A stretch of 64,000 nt of DNA, from positions 40,608 to 104,607 of the forward strand of contig NZ_BILY01000021.1 in the NCBI RefSeq assembly GCF_004000805.1, read 5' to 3'. The DNA is from Paenibacillus glycanilyticus NBRC 16618 (lineage in GTDB: Bacteria; Bacillota; Bacilli; Paenibacillales; Paenibacillaceae). The position numbers and the translations under genes were made by a program. The stretch's first letter is position 1, and each line of letters starts with the position of its first letter. Under the pieces are notes generated by a model. The model searched no databases and had not been told where the DNA came from. It saw only the letters and a list, made by a program, of their open reading frames with translations. This document shows, in pieces, positions 41,854-51,128 of the stretch.

Positions 41854-42894
41854 TTAGAATAGTGTCTTCAGCGCTTCAGGCGTGAACGGCACCAATTCAG
41901 TCAATTTACCTTCACGGATTTTGCTGGCCCATGCCGGATCAACCAGCAGTGCCCTGCCGATCGCCACCAGATCAAATTCATCATTTTCGAGCTTTTGCAC
42001 AAGCCCATCAATTCCTGTATTGGCAGAGCTTTTTCCTTCTGTAAAGAAGGTCATAAAATCACTGTCGAGTCCAACCGAGCCGACGGTAATCGTCGGTTTG
42101 CCGGTGATCCGTTTCACCCAGCCCGCAAGATTCAAATCCGATCCGGCAAATTCAGGCTCCCAGTACCGGCGGGTCGAGCAATGGAAAATATCCACGCCTG
42201 CATCCACCAACGGTTGTAGAAATTGCTCCAGCTCTTCAGGATTATAAGCCAGCTTCACGGTGTATTCCCTTTCTTTCCACTGCGAAATTCGCAGCACAAT
42301 CGGGAAATCCGGCCCAACAGCTTCGCGGCAAGCCCGGATGACCTCTTCGGCGAATCGGGTGCGGGCTAGCAGACTGCCCCCGTAACGATCCGTACGCTGG
42401 TTGCTTTTCTCCCAGAAGAACTGGTCGATCAGATAGCCGTGCGCGCCGTGAAGCTCTATGCCGTCGAAGCCGATCCGCTTTGCTTCAGAGGCCGCGTCGG
42501 CGAATGCTTGAACAATAGCGGTAATCTCGGCTTCGGTATAGTCATTCACTTGCTTCTTCGTGCCCATATGCCAGATTTGCGGCATAATTTTGCCGCCTGC
42601 AGCATGAACCTCGGATAAGACGTTAGCCCAGCCTTTTAAAGCCTCTTCGCCGTAAAAGTGAGGCACATCCTTAGAGTTTGAGGAATCGGGATGATTCACC
42701 ACCGTTCCTTCGGTTATGATAAGGCCGACATTATTCTCGGCTCTCCGGCGGTAATAAGCGGCAACATCCGCTCCAGGCACCCCATTCGGAGACATAGCGC
42801 GGGTCATAGGCGCCATCACAATGCGATTGGCCAGTGAAAGCTGCCCAAGAGTAAACGGACGGAACAAGGATTGTACGGCTGTAGAAGTTGACAA
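41854..42894 (-). CDS. NADH:flavin oxidoreductase, old yellow enzyme family
   Basis: 346-residue FMN barrel. Family motifs: LANRIVMAPMTRAMSPNGVP, IITEGTVV, MPQIWHMG, FDGIELHGAHGYLIDQFFWE, NQRTDRYGGSLLARTRFAEE and VAIGRALLVDPAWASKI. It reduces activated alkenes (enones, nitro compounds) with NAD(P)H. An AraC regulator starts 147 bp upstream on the same strand but no promoter motif links them clearly. Substrate in vivo unknown. Confidence 0.87.
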   Translation of the reverse strand: MSTSTAVQSLFRPFTLGQLSLANRIVMAPMTRAMSPNGVPGADVAAYYRRRAENNVGLIITEGTVVNHPDSSNSKDVPHFYGEEALKGWANVLSEVHAAGGKIMPQIWHMGTKKQVNDYTEAEITAIVQAFADAASEAKRIGFDGIELHGAHGYLIDQFFWEKSNQRTDRYGGSLLARTRFAEEVIRACREAVGPDFPIVLRISQWKEREYTVKLAYNPEELEQFLQPLVDAGVDIFHCSTRRYWEPEFAGSDLNLAGWVKRITGKPTITVGSVGLDSDFMTFFTEGKSSANTGIDGLVQKLENDEFDLVAIGRALLVDPAWASKIREGKLTELVPFTPEALKTLF

Positions 42895-43041
42895 CGTTTT
42901 TACCTCCGATCAAGAGTTGGATGTTATTACAATTAGCAAACCGACATGCGTAAACGGATTCTCGTTATAGGAGATCCAATCGATATAGTTTTAGAATAAC
43001 ATAGGTTACCGTAAGTCGATAATCGATGCATCGAGTTTGGA

Positions 43042-43935
43042 CTATCCATTTTTGAATTCCGTAGGCGTCAGACCCGTCTCCTCTTTAAAATTGCGGGAGA
43101 AATAATGGACGCTGGCATAGCCAAGCCGCTCCGCGATCACATCCATCTTCTCCCCGCTCAGCAGGTAATATTTCGCTTTACGGATACGTTCGTTGATGAG
43201 ATATTGCTTCGGGCTATCGCCGGTACATTTGCGAAACAGCGATGAGAAATAAATGACGTGATAGCCGCATAGCGCTGCGAGCTCATTCACGGTCCAGTTC
43301 TTCTCCGGCTGCTCATTGATCGCCTGGAGCGCAGGATCAATCTTGTCCTGCTCCGGCGACCTCGGCCGCGTCGTCAGCTGACTGCGAACGATGGCAGTGA
43401 TCAGTTCTGTCATTAATGATCGCAGTAAGATGCGGTAGCCAGGCTGCTCGTTCATGTATTCTTTTACAATCCTCATCAGGATGGGTTTGAGGTCTGGCTT
43501 GGTGAAAAAAGGCGGCAGCTCCAGCAGCTCTTTGCTTGGGAGCTCAAGCTTGTAGCTGGGACGGATACTGGCTTGAAGCTTCTCCTCGCTGCAGGCTTCA
43601 ATCGAGAATGCGGGATGGACAGGCTCCGGCGATGACTGCCGGTAAGCAAAATGAACACCGATGAAGACGGCACCCGTTCGAGCGATAATCCGATGCGGAC
43701 AATGGGGTCCGTACAGCGCGCTGTCTCCTGCTGCCAGCGTATATCGCTCTTGGCCGATACTTATCTCGGCTTCCCCCGAGAGCAAGCAGAATAACTGATA
43801 GTCCGGGATGATGCGGGGCCCCCATTGCTCAGCGGCAGGCACTTCGGCGCGACTCGCAAAGTTAATCGTTGGCTGCAGATCATCGATAGAGCCCAGGACG
43901 ATATCAGGATAGGAATGCGGCGGGTCTTGGATCAT
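43042..43935 (-). CDS. AraC family transcriptional regulator
   Basis: 297 residues. N-terminal cupin (LLSGEAEISIGQERYTLAAG, then DSALYGPHCPH) and a C-terminal double HTH (WTVNELAALCGYHVIYFSSL, KMDVIAERLGYASVHYFSRN, then FKEETGLTPTEF). Divergent from the PhyH gene at 44101, which it probably activates, repeating the arrangement at 29731/30681. Confidence 0.83.
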   Translation of the reverse strand: MIQDPPHSYPDIVLGSIDDLQPTINFASRAEVPAAEQWGPRIIPDYQLFCLLSGEAEISIGQERYTLAAGDSALYGPHCPHRIIARTGAVFIGVHFAYRQSSPEPVHPAFSIEACSEEKLQASIRPSYKLELPSKELLELPPFFTKPDLKPILMRIVKEYMNEQPGYRILLRSLMTELITAIVRSQLTTRPRSPEQDKIDPALQAINEQPEKNWTVNELAALCGYHVIYFSSLFRKCTGDSPKQYLINERIRKAKYYLLSGEKMDVIAERLGYASVHYFSRNFKEETGLTPTEFKNG

Positions 43936-44100
43936 ACGGCGAAATCACCTCATGGCAGGAATGATCAAGGATATTTGAAAAGTGCAAAGACCTGTTTCGT
44001 ATCTGTAAATACACCGCTTGCAAACTCCGCTATGCTTAGCACATCAAGCCATAACGCAAATTCGATTGATTTTTCGATTGATTATTAAGGAGGAGTTGCT

Positions 44101-44934
44101 ATGTTAAGTCAAGCACAAATCGCGGAGTTTGAAAACAACGGTTTTCTAAAAGGTGGGGTCGTGCTGAGCGACGACCAGGTAGAGGAGCTTCGCGAGGAGC
44201 TGGATAAGGTGATGAACGGCGAGACCGTCAATAAGCCTGTCTTGAATCGCAACATGCTGGATTCGGATTCCCCCTATGACAATATGAAAATGATCACTAG
44301 CGAGAGTGTCGTCCAGATCGTTAATATCTGGCTCGCCAGCGATCGTTTCCTCCAGCATGCCTCTCATCCGGTTATCTGCGAGGAAGTGGCGCAGCTATGC
44401 CACTCCAATTCGCTTCGCATCTGGCATGACCAAGTGCAATATAAGCCGCCGATTACGGGCGGACCTACGAACTGGCACCAGGATCATCCGCTATGGCCGA
44501 TCATCCAGCCTGCCGATCTCGTCAGTGCATGGGTCGCGCTTGACGACGCCGTCATCGAGAACGGCTGCATGTGGATGGTCCCGGGCAGCCACAAGTGGGG
44601 CAATCACCAGCGCTATCTGGCGAACACGCCGGACTTCATGCCGTACCATAAACATCCGGAGATGCTGCCGAATAACGCGGTCTTAAATGCCGTGCCGTTC
44701 GAGATCAAGAAGGGCCAAGTGGGATACCACCACTGCCTGACTTGGCACGGCAGCCCGCACAATCGCTCCGAGATGAAGCGCCGCGCCATCGCCGTGCACT
44801 ACATGCCGGGCCACACCCGATACGAGCCTGTAGGCGAGCACGTCATGCTCTCCTACGTCAACGTAAAGCCGGGCGAGCTGCTTGTGGGCGATCATTTCCC
44901 GGAGGTGTACCGGAAGCAGGGGGTACAGGTTTAA
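44101..44934 (+). CDS. Phytanoyl-CoA dioxygenase (PhyH) family protein
   Basis: 277-residue Fe(II)/2-oxoglutarate oxygenase. Metal triad H126/D128 (NWHQDHPLWP) and H216 (TWHGSPHN), with R227/R228 (MKRRAIAVHY) placed for 2-oxoglutarate. VALDDAVIENGCMWMVPGSH is typical of family members acting on small hydrophilic substrates. AAGGAGGAGTTGCT precedes the ATG. The flanking AraC regulator suggests induction by the substrate, which is unknown. Confidence 0.83.
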   Translation: MLSQAQIAEFENNGFLKGGVVLSDDQVEELREELDKVMNGETVNKPVLNRNMLDSDSPYDNMKMITSESVVQIVNIWLASDRFLQHASHPVICEEVAQLCHSNSLRIWHDQVQYKPPITGGPTNWHQDHPLWPIIQPADLVSAWVALDDAVIENGCMWMVPGSHKWGNHQRYLANTPDFMPYHKHPEMLPNNAVLNAVPFEIKKGQVGYHHCLTWHGSPHNRSEMKRRAIAVHYMPGHTRYEPVGEHVMLSYVNVKPGELLVGDHFPEVYRKQGVQV

Positions 44935-45048
44935 TGGTTTTAGGTTGGAGCCGCGCGGACTTTTTTGTGTTACTGCAATTTTGTTTATGCAATTAATGTT
45001 CACTCAGGGCGATGATTCCTCGATATTCCCTCTAACAGAAACATAAAA

Positions 45049-45161
45049 ATACAGAGCATCGGCCCCATCCTCGCCGTGCTCTGTATCTCAAATTACTTCT
45101 ATTCAACTCTAAGCCCCTACTCGTCCCCAACCTCAATCGGATTCTCCTTAAAAATCTCGAC
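45049..45161 (-). repeat. Displaced rhodanese 3' end plus terminator (copy C)
   Basis: A hairpin with arms ATACAGAGC and GCTCTGTAT (45049-45086), identical to the rhodanese terminator arms, adjoins a gene end. Codons upward from TAG at 45117-45119 read VEIFKENPIEVGDE then stop, matching the intact rhodanese end (ISYEENPIAVGEE). Homology stops about 45 bp into the coding part. No other gene is seen in 44935-45366; the SIR2 gene terminator is at 45221-45264. Confidence 0.72.
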
Positions 45162-45220
45162 TATTTATTAAATAAAAAACATCACCTGTGAATATATCCG
45201 ATACCTAACAAAGAGCAAAT

Positions 45221-45264
45221 AAAAAAGACTGTGACAACCTGCCTTACGACAAGCTGTCACAGTC
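45221..45264 (-). terminator. Terminator of the SIR2-STAND gene
   Basis: GACTGTGACA / TGTCACAGTC, a 10-bp perfect stem with an 18-base loop; six T residues follow on the minus strand. It lies about 100 bp past the stop codon. Confidence 0.8.
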
Positions 45265-45366
45265 CCTAAACTGGTGTCAGACTCTAATCCATTCTTGCTA
45301 ATCGGTCGTTCCTACGTCATATTACGACAGTTTAATACAGCTTATCATAATTAAATATTTTTAAAT

Positions 45367-48300
45367 TTACTTTGACATATTATATTCCTTAATGAGTTCA
45401 TCAATATTCAATTCATCGGGCAATTCATTTGTAGTTTCAATATATTCTTCATCTACCCCATTAACTAAGCAATGAAACCTATGTTCTAGATATCTGTAAT
45501 GACTCTCTCGTGCCAGAGTAATGCCTCTTTTTATCCAAATGCTACTTTCTTCACTAAATTCACTTCTTAAAAACTTAGCATAAAAATAAATTGCCTCGGT
45601 ACAATAATATCTAATTGGTTGTAAATCTCTTATAGCAGATTCATAATAATCTATTGCTTTATCGTAATTCTTTTCAATAAAGGCTAACATTAATGATTTT
45701 AAACCTGAAGTATAGGGATTAGTTACAACTAAATTATTAATTGTCTTTCTATCCAAAATGCCTAGTTTCGCAAGTATATAATTATTTTGCATTAAATCTA
45801 TATACTGTTTTTGATATAAACTATTAACATAGTTTTTTAATGTATCAACATTCAATACTCTAGTATTATACTGCGCTTCAAATCTATAAAAATGATTTAT
45901 ACCCTCATCTTTTATTAATTTTTTATACTCCCCGGCATGGAATACAAGATCATTTATTAAATCATTATCGATAATTTTACTTTCAATAATATATTTTCTT
46001 ATCTCCCTAAGATCCCTATATTTGTAAACATTAATTGCACTAAATATAATAATCCCTTGTACCATGTCATCATTATCAAATGAATATAATTTTTCTATAG
46101 GAACTAGATTCTGAAGTTCAACATATGCTTCTTCAAATTCTCCATCATAATATTTTGAGTTAATTATTATAGACTCAAGCATTATATCTGAGTTCTCAAT
46201 ATCATAAAAATATTTTTTTATGGCTCTAATCTTTCTGTGAAATATAGAAGCTTGACCAACTTTTTTAAATAAACTATTTAACCTACCGATAAGCTGTAAC
46301 TTTTCAATCTTATCCTCATCAAATAAAACAATATAATCTAGACACTTTAAGCAGTTTTCGATATTTTGATCAAAAACTCGTATTCCGATACCTTCATTTT
46401 CATAATAAATAGACACAACTTTCTCAATAACAAAAACAATAAAATCATATGCTTTTTTGTAATATTCAATCTTTTCTTCATTAGTTCTCTTAAGGAATTG
46501 TTTTTCTGCAAATCTTCCAATTATCGATTGAAGCTTGATAAACCCTCGATTTATTTCAATCAAAGATTTGTTTTCCAAAGAATTTATTTCTCTATCTGTT
46601 ATTCGTACTGAGTGCCACTTATAACTATCCTGTTGAAAGAATGTTTTAATATTATTCATATGAATTCCATCTGGAAAAATGGAAAGAATCTCGAATAATA
46701 ACTTCTCATTAGGTGATAATCTTTTGTACGAATACGATATGGATTGATACAATGACTTAGAACGTTCTATATTAGCATCGGCCTTATCGTCAAAGATATC
46801 TTCATAGCCAACCTCAGTAATACTAAAAAAGTCGGCTTCAAGTTCATCTTTCAACAAAAACATGCTTTTTGTCTTTGGTATATTACGAGTTATTACTTTA
46901 ATTGCTAAAGGATTATTATTCAACAATTTATCGAGTATCTCTTCTTTTAGTATCTTCATTTCACTTTCTTTTATAATTGATTTGTAACACTTATTAAATA
47001 ATTGAAGAGCTTCCTCATTTGTAAATCCCCTGAGTTCATGTCTTTCTTCGAATTCGAAATCAATCCATTCTCTTGATGTGATAATTATATTAGAATATTC
47101 ACAAATAAACGTTAAAAGACCTTTAATTTTTTCTATATCCTCAATGTACAATAATGGTTCAAAGTTATCTAATATAATAATTACATCGAGCTTCATATTA
47201 TTCTGTAAAATATGCTCTTTAATATTTATTGAACTATCGATCCCGAAACAATGTCCTATTTTATACTCAAAAGACTGGTAATTATTTATAAACTCACAAT
47301 CAATAAAAAATATTCCGTCCGAGTAATATCCTCTTTCAAAAAACTCAAGTGATACTTTTTTTATTATTGATGTCTTACCAATACCGCCTGATCCTTTTAT
47401 AGTTAATATACTATTATTATTATTAAGTACCTTTCTTATAATATCTTCAATATCCGTCTTTCTACCAACAAAATTAGATAAATTTTTCGCATCAATACTT
47501 TCAGATAATCTTGCTTTACTTCTTTCTTTTAAGACTATAATCTGGGGGTTCCCTATTTCTAAAGACACAAAGTTAAATCTCTCTTCATTAAATATAGTTA
47601 CAATATTTGATACTTTCAGCGTTTTTTTATGAAAAAATTTAAAAATTAAACCACTTAAATCTTCACCCTTAATTAACGCTAAAGGGAATGATAATTTTTG
47701 ATTCTGTAAATCAAATTCATTGTCAATAAATAAAAAGAAACCTTTAAGATGCTCTGCAATTAAATTATCATCAATTTCTTGCAATGTAATTAATTTGCTT
47801 TTAAAGTATTGATCTTCAATTATTATTTTATTTTTAATTGTATTTGAAAAAGCAAAGATAAAGTCAAAATCAACCAAGCTGCGGATTGTTTCAATAGAAA
47901 AGTTAAAACATTCAATTATTACATTGTACTTACTAAAATTCTTTAGTATCTTTTCAAACGTAACGGTATTATCTTTATCGATTGGTGTACTAATAAGAAT
48001 TGCAATACGAAAATCCACTTTTTTAATTACTTTAGTTTCTTCAATAATTAATTCTGTTGAAATACTTGTTTGGTCAAGATTTTCTTTAATTTCAATTAAT
48101 TGATCTAGATATAAATCAAGTTGATCCCAATCACTAATCTTTATCGGTCTAACTCCATCTGTTTCTTCGAAACTATTATTAGTTGTAATAATGTAATGGT
48201 TCTTCGAAAACCTTCCATATAGCTTATTTATATATTCAAATTGCTTTTTAACATACTCATCAGATAAACTAAAACCTATAAACAAAATTGTATAATCCGA

Positions 48301-48840
48301 TATTAAACCCTTTAATCTTTCTATAGCGGCAGTATCTGTATATAGTAGATCGTAATCATCTTGAAAAAAAATACATTTTTCAGGATTTTCTATACATCCA
48401 TGTAGTTTTAATAAATAATTATCTTTCTCCAATAAGCTAGCAATATGAAAAGTATTATCGAAAACAACCTTTTTAAATCTAGTTGCATTCTCGAGAACTT
48501 TATCATAATTCGTTGTTATGATTTTTGAAGAAATTTTCCCTAATTTTTTATGTAATTCTAAATTCAAACCATCTAATGATCTATCAATCTCTCTGTCTAA
48601 AACTTCATAAACCTCTTTTCTTCTATGTTTAATCTTGTCTAGAACCTCAAGAGTCTGGAACATTTTTTGTTCTAATCCGTCTTTTAATATTTGGTATCTT
48701 TTGTCCTCATTCACTAGCTCGTTAAGTACTTGAATTACAAGATCATTCCAATTAGGGAATCCTAGTGGAGTGGATAAACCTGCTCCAACAAACAAGATAA
48801 GTTTATCATTCTTAATTGCTTCAACAATATTAGCGTTCAT
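45367..48840 (-). CDS. SIR2-STAND (NLR-like) putative antiphage protein
   Basis: 1157 residues, strikingly AT-rich against the neighbours. N-terminal SIR2 domain (residues 1 to about 250): LFVGAGLS (16-23), TTNYD (109-113), LKLHG (144-148), FIGFSLSD (187-194), the NAD-site motifs. Residues about 275-430 form an unidentified alpha/beta region (FRIAILISTPIDKD). The NB-ARC/STAND ATPase follows: Walker A GSGGIGKTS (483-491), Walker B LDVIIILDNFE (551-561), ITSREW sensor near 587. The C-terminal ~450 residues are helical and TPR-like. The layout matches Avs5-type or other SIR2-STAND defence proteins, which deplete NAD on phage recognition. Single-gene system; AAAGGGG precedes the ATG. Confidence 0.82.
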   Translation of the reverse strand: MNANIVEAIKNDKLILFVGAGLSTPLGFPNWNDLVIQVLNELVNEDKRYQILKDGLEQKMFQTLEVLDKIKHRRKEVYEVLDREIDRSLDGLNLELHKKLGKISSKIITTNYDKVLENATRFKKVVFDNTFHIASLLEKDNYLLKLHGCIENPEKCIFFQDDYDLLYTDTAAIERLKGLISDYTILFIGFSLSDEYVKKQFEYINKLYGRFSKNHYIITTNNSFEETDGVRPIKISDWDQLDLYLDQLIEIKENLDQTSISTELIIEETKVIKKVDFRIAILISTPIDKDNTVTFEKILKNFSKYNVIIECFNFSIETIRSLVDFDFIFAFSNTIKNKIIIEDQYFKSKLITLQEIDDNLIAEHLKGFFLFIDNEFDLQNQKLSFPLALIKGEDLSGLIFKFFHKKTLKVSNIVTIFNEERFNFVSLEIGNPQIIVLKERSKARLSESIDAKNLSNFVGRKTDIEDIIRKVLNNNNSILTIKGSGGIGKTSIIKKVSLEFFERGYYSDGIFFIDCEFINNYQSFEYKIGHCFGIDSSINIKEHILQNNMKLDVIIILDNFEPLLYIEDIEKIKGLLTFICEYSNIIITSREWIDFEFEERHELRGFTNEEALQLFNKCYKSIIKESEMKILKEEILDKLLNNNPLAIKVITRNIPKTKSMFLLKDELEADFFSITEVGYEDIFDDKADANIERSKSLYQSISYSYKRLSPNEKLLFEILSIFPDGIHMNNIKTFFQQDSYKWHSVRITDREINSLENKSLIEINRGFIKLQSIIGRFAEKQFLKRTNEEKIEYYKKAYDFIVFVIEKVVSIYYENEGIGIRVFDQNIENCLKCLDYIVLFDEDKIEKLQLIGRLNSLFKKVGQASIFHRKIRAIKKYFYDIENSDIMLESIIINSKYYDGEFEEAYVELQNLVPIEKLYSFDNDDMVQGIIIFSAINVYKYRDLREIRKYIIESKIIDNDLINDLVFHAGEYKKLIKDEGINHFYRFEAQYNTRVLNVDTLKNYVNSLYQKQYIDLMQNNYILAKLGILDRKTINNLVVTNPYTSGLKSLMLAFIEKNYDKAIDYYESAIRDLQPIRYYCTEAIYFYAKFLRSEFSEESSIWIKRGITLARESHYRYLEHRFHCLVNGVDEEYIETTNELPDELNIDELIKEYNMSK

Positions 48841-48995
48841 AAAAACCCCTTTAGTAATTTAATAATATATCGCAATTAATATTATCATATTATTCCACTA
48901 CTTGTAATAATTTTGAACCCCCAGTAGTATTTATCTACAGAAGCACATCTATTACTTTTGCGATTGCATGATGGCTCTAATTTACAAGAAAACAA

Positions 48996-49031
48996 ATACA
49001 GAGCAACGGTATCCTTAACCGCGCTCTGTAT
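48996..49031 (-). terminator. Terminator of the rhodanese gene (copy D, parent of copies A-C)
   Basis: ATACAGAGC (48996-49004) / GCTCTGTAT (49023-49031) stem, 28 bp past the rhodanese stop, followed on the minus strand by TTTGTTTTC. The same arms recur at 45049, 37726 and, shortened, 35400. Confidence 0.8.
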
Positions 49032-49058
49032 CTATGCTCATATGTACTTTTTTTACCC

Positions 49059-49895
49059 TTACTCTTCCCCCACCGCAATCGGATTCTCCTCATAAGAAAT
49101 CCAATCACTCCAACTACCCGCATAAAGCCGTACCTTCGTAAAGCCCGCTTCCTGCAGAGCAAGCACGTTCGGGCAGGCCGTTACGCCGGAACCGCAGTAG
49201 ACGATGGTCTCCTGGTCCTTCGGCAGATCCTCGAATCGGGCTGCCTGCTCGTCGGCGCTTTTCCACTTGCCGTCTTCTCCCTTGCCTTCCGACCAGAGAC
49301 GGTTGATCGCCCCCGGAATATGGCCGGCAATCCGGTCCAATGGCTCAACCTCGCCGCGGTAACGCGCGCCGTCGCGGGAGTCGATCAGCGTGATATGCTC
49401 AGCGCCAAGCTTCTCTTTCACTTCGTCCATCTCGATCAGCATGTTGTGCTGCACCGTTGCAAGGTAACGCGCAGGAACAAGCGTCTTCTGCTCCGCGTTC
49501 ACCGGGAAGCCGGCGTTTTGCCAAGCGGTAAAGCCTTCGTCCAGCACGAACACTTGCTCATGACCCAAGTATTTCAGCAGCCACCATAGACGGGAAGCGT
49601 ATGCTCCACCTTGGTCGTCGTATGCGACCACGCGGGTTTCGTTGCTGATGCCAACCTTGCTGAGCGCAATGGTCAGATCCGTAATATCCGGCAGCGGATG
49701 GCGTCCGCCATGCTCGTCGATTGGAGCGGACAGGTCCTTTTCCAAATCCAGATATACGGCACCTGCAATGTGGGAGGCTTCATAAGCCTCGCGGCCGAAG
49801 TCCGGCTTGCCAAGCTGGAACCGGCAGTCGACAATAACGAGGTCTGTCTCATATAAGCGGGCAAGAAGCCATTTTAACGATACGATATTGTTCAT
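49059..49895 (-). CDS. Sulfurtransferase, two-domain rhodanese
   Basis: 278 residues with two rhodanese domains. The N-terminal inactive one contains VIVDCRFQLG and AYDDQGGAYASRLWWLLKYL. The C-terminal one carries the catalytic loop CGSGVTA with Cys 234 (VYCGSGVTACP). Loop and length match thiosulfate or 3-mercaptopyruvate sulfurtransferases (SseA-like). It moves sulfane sulfur to thiols or cyanide in the cytoplasm. Its last ~16 codons and terminator are the sequences duplicated at 45.1 and 35.4 kb, so this gene looks like the resident target of insertions at its 3' end. Confidence 0.87.
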   Translation of the reverse strand: MNNIVSLKWLLARLYETDLVIVDCRFQLGKPDFGREAYEASHIAGAVYLDLEKDLSAPIDEHGGRHPLPDITDLTIALSKVGISNETRVVAYDDQGGAYASRLWWLLKYLGHEQVFVLDEGFTAWQNAGFPVNAEQKTLVPARYLATVQHNMLIEMDEVKEKLGAEHITLIDSRDGARYRGEVEPLDRIAGHIPGAINRLWSEGKGEDGKWKSADEQAARFEDLPKDQETIVYCGSGVTACPNVLALQEAGFTKVRLYAGSWSDWISYEENPIAVGEE

Positions 49896-50080
49896 GAAGG
49901 AATAACCGCCTTTCTTATGTATGCTATACGAGCATTATACATGATTCCGGCCCCTATCTTCTAACCCTTAGAATCTCCGTTTACAAATATTGCATACAAG
50001 CATAATCATGCGCGAATAATTCATAGATATTATCTTCTTCGGAATCGTTATTCCAACATTTTATCAAAGGAGATGAATTT

Positions 50081-50944
50081 ATGTTCAAACGTTTCATCGG
50101 TACGGCAGCTGTTATTATCGCACTTGGTGCTGCGCTCGTTACCGAAGCCGGCGTCGCCCCTTCCGAGGCTCATGCGGCAAGCAACATGGTTCCGGATTAC
50201 GAGGTTAAGCTTCTGATGGATCCAAGCACAACGCTGGGCCCCGATTTCAAGCTGACCAGCTCGGTATTAAGCGCCTTCTCGATGCCAACTACGGTAACGA
50301 AGATGAACGTGGCCTTCCTTGATACCAACGCGAAAGACATCTACAACAACGGCTGGAGCACCCGCATCCGCAAGACGGAAGGCGAAGACAACTTCGAATT
50401 ATCCTACAAGAAGCGTTACCCCATTAACAATAACGATATTAACGCGGCGCTAACGCAAGCGAACAACGATGGCTTTAACTCCGGCGATACGAACTACGAA
50501 GCCCAAGTGGAATGGGGTTATCAGAAGAAAACGCTCAGCATCACCCGCAGCAAAAATGGCAGTAAGTCCGGCTACAGCGGCATGGATCTCCCGTCGATCA
50601 GCGACGCACGCAGCCTGATGATCAACAACGCGCCGGATAAATTCAATGACTGGCTGTCTAACGACTGGGGTACGAACAAGCTTCAAGCTTCCCGTTACTT
50701 CGGGCCGGTACTCGCTAAACGTTCTATCGGTACTTGGAGCGGCATGCAGCTGTACATCGAAGTATGGCCGATCAAGAACGCTGCAGGCACCGGCACGGAA
50801 TATGTGGTTGAGGCTTCCTTCAAGACAAACAGCGCAACAACCGCATCCGCCAAGCATGATGAGCTGGTCACTTACCTGCAGAACAAAGGCTGGTTCCTTG
50901 CCCAGGATTCGCTGAAAACCCAATTGATTATGGATCGTTACTAA
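50081..50944 (+). CDS. Secreted CYTH-like protein of unknown function
   Basis: 287 residues with a Sec signal peptide (FIGTAAVIIALGAALVTEAG to HAASN). The mature part shows YEVKLLMDPS near its start, STRIRKTEGEDNFELSYKKR, YEAQVEWGYQKKTLSIT and YVVEASFKTN. Charged residues alternating along beta strands are reminiscent of the CYTH/triphosphate-tunnel fold. I am not certain of this family. No lipobox or wall anchor, so it is probably released. AAAGGAGATGAATTT precedes the ATG. Confidence 0.55.
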   Translation: MFKRFIGTAAVIIALGAALVTEAGVAPSEAHAASNMVPDYEVKLLMDPSTTLGPDFKLTSSVLSAFSMPTTVTKMNVAFLDTNAKDIYNNGWSTRIRKTEGEDNFELSYKKRYPINNNDINAALTQANNDGFNSGDTNYEAQVEWGYQKKTLSITRSKNGSKSGYSGMDLPSISDARSLMINNAPDKFNDWLSNDWGTNKLQASRYFGPVLAKRSIGTWSGMQLYIEVWPIKNAAGTGTEYVVEASFKTNSATTASAKHDELVTYLQNKGWFLAQDSLKTQLIMDRY

Positions 50945-50968
50945 TCCGAATCTAATAATTCCTTATCC

Positions 50969-51014
50969 AAAGGCTCTCCCGCGCCAAGCTTTATGCGTGG
51001 GAGGGCTTTTTTTC
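50969..51014 (+). terminator. Terminator of the secreted protein gene
   Basis: An imperfect stem (GGCTCTCCCGCGC / GCGTGGGAGGGCT) is followed by seven T residues. Confidence 0.7.
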
Positions 51015-51040
51015 GTCTGAAAAAATAGGCCTGCCATTCG

Positions 51041-51081
51041 TGTAAAGTTAACTTGACATTGAGTATAGTTTAGATTACATT
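51041..51081 (+). promoter_or_regulatory. Promoter with palindromic operator, twin of 742-782
   Basis: TGTAAAGTTAACTTGACA (51041-51058) includes the -35 TTGACA (51053-51058); -10 TACATT (51076-51081) follows after 17 bp. It precedes the operon that encodes the XRE regulator, so autoregulation is likely. Confidence 0.65.
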
Positions 51082-51128
51082 TTGTATATAGAACTTAACT
51101 TATTTTACCATTCAAGGAGGTACAACGC

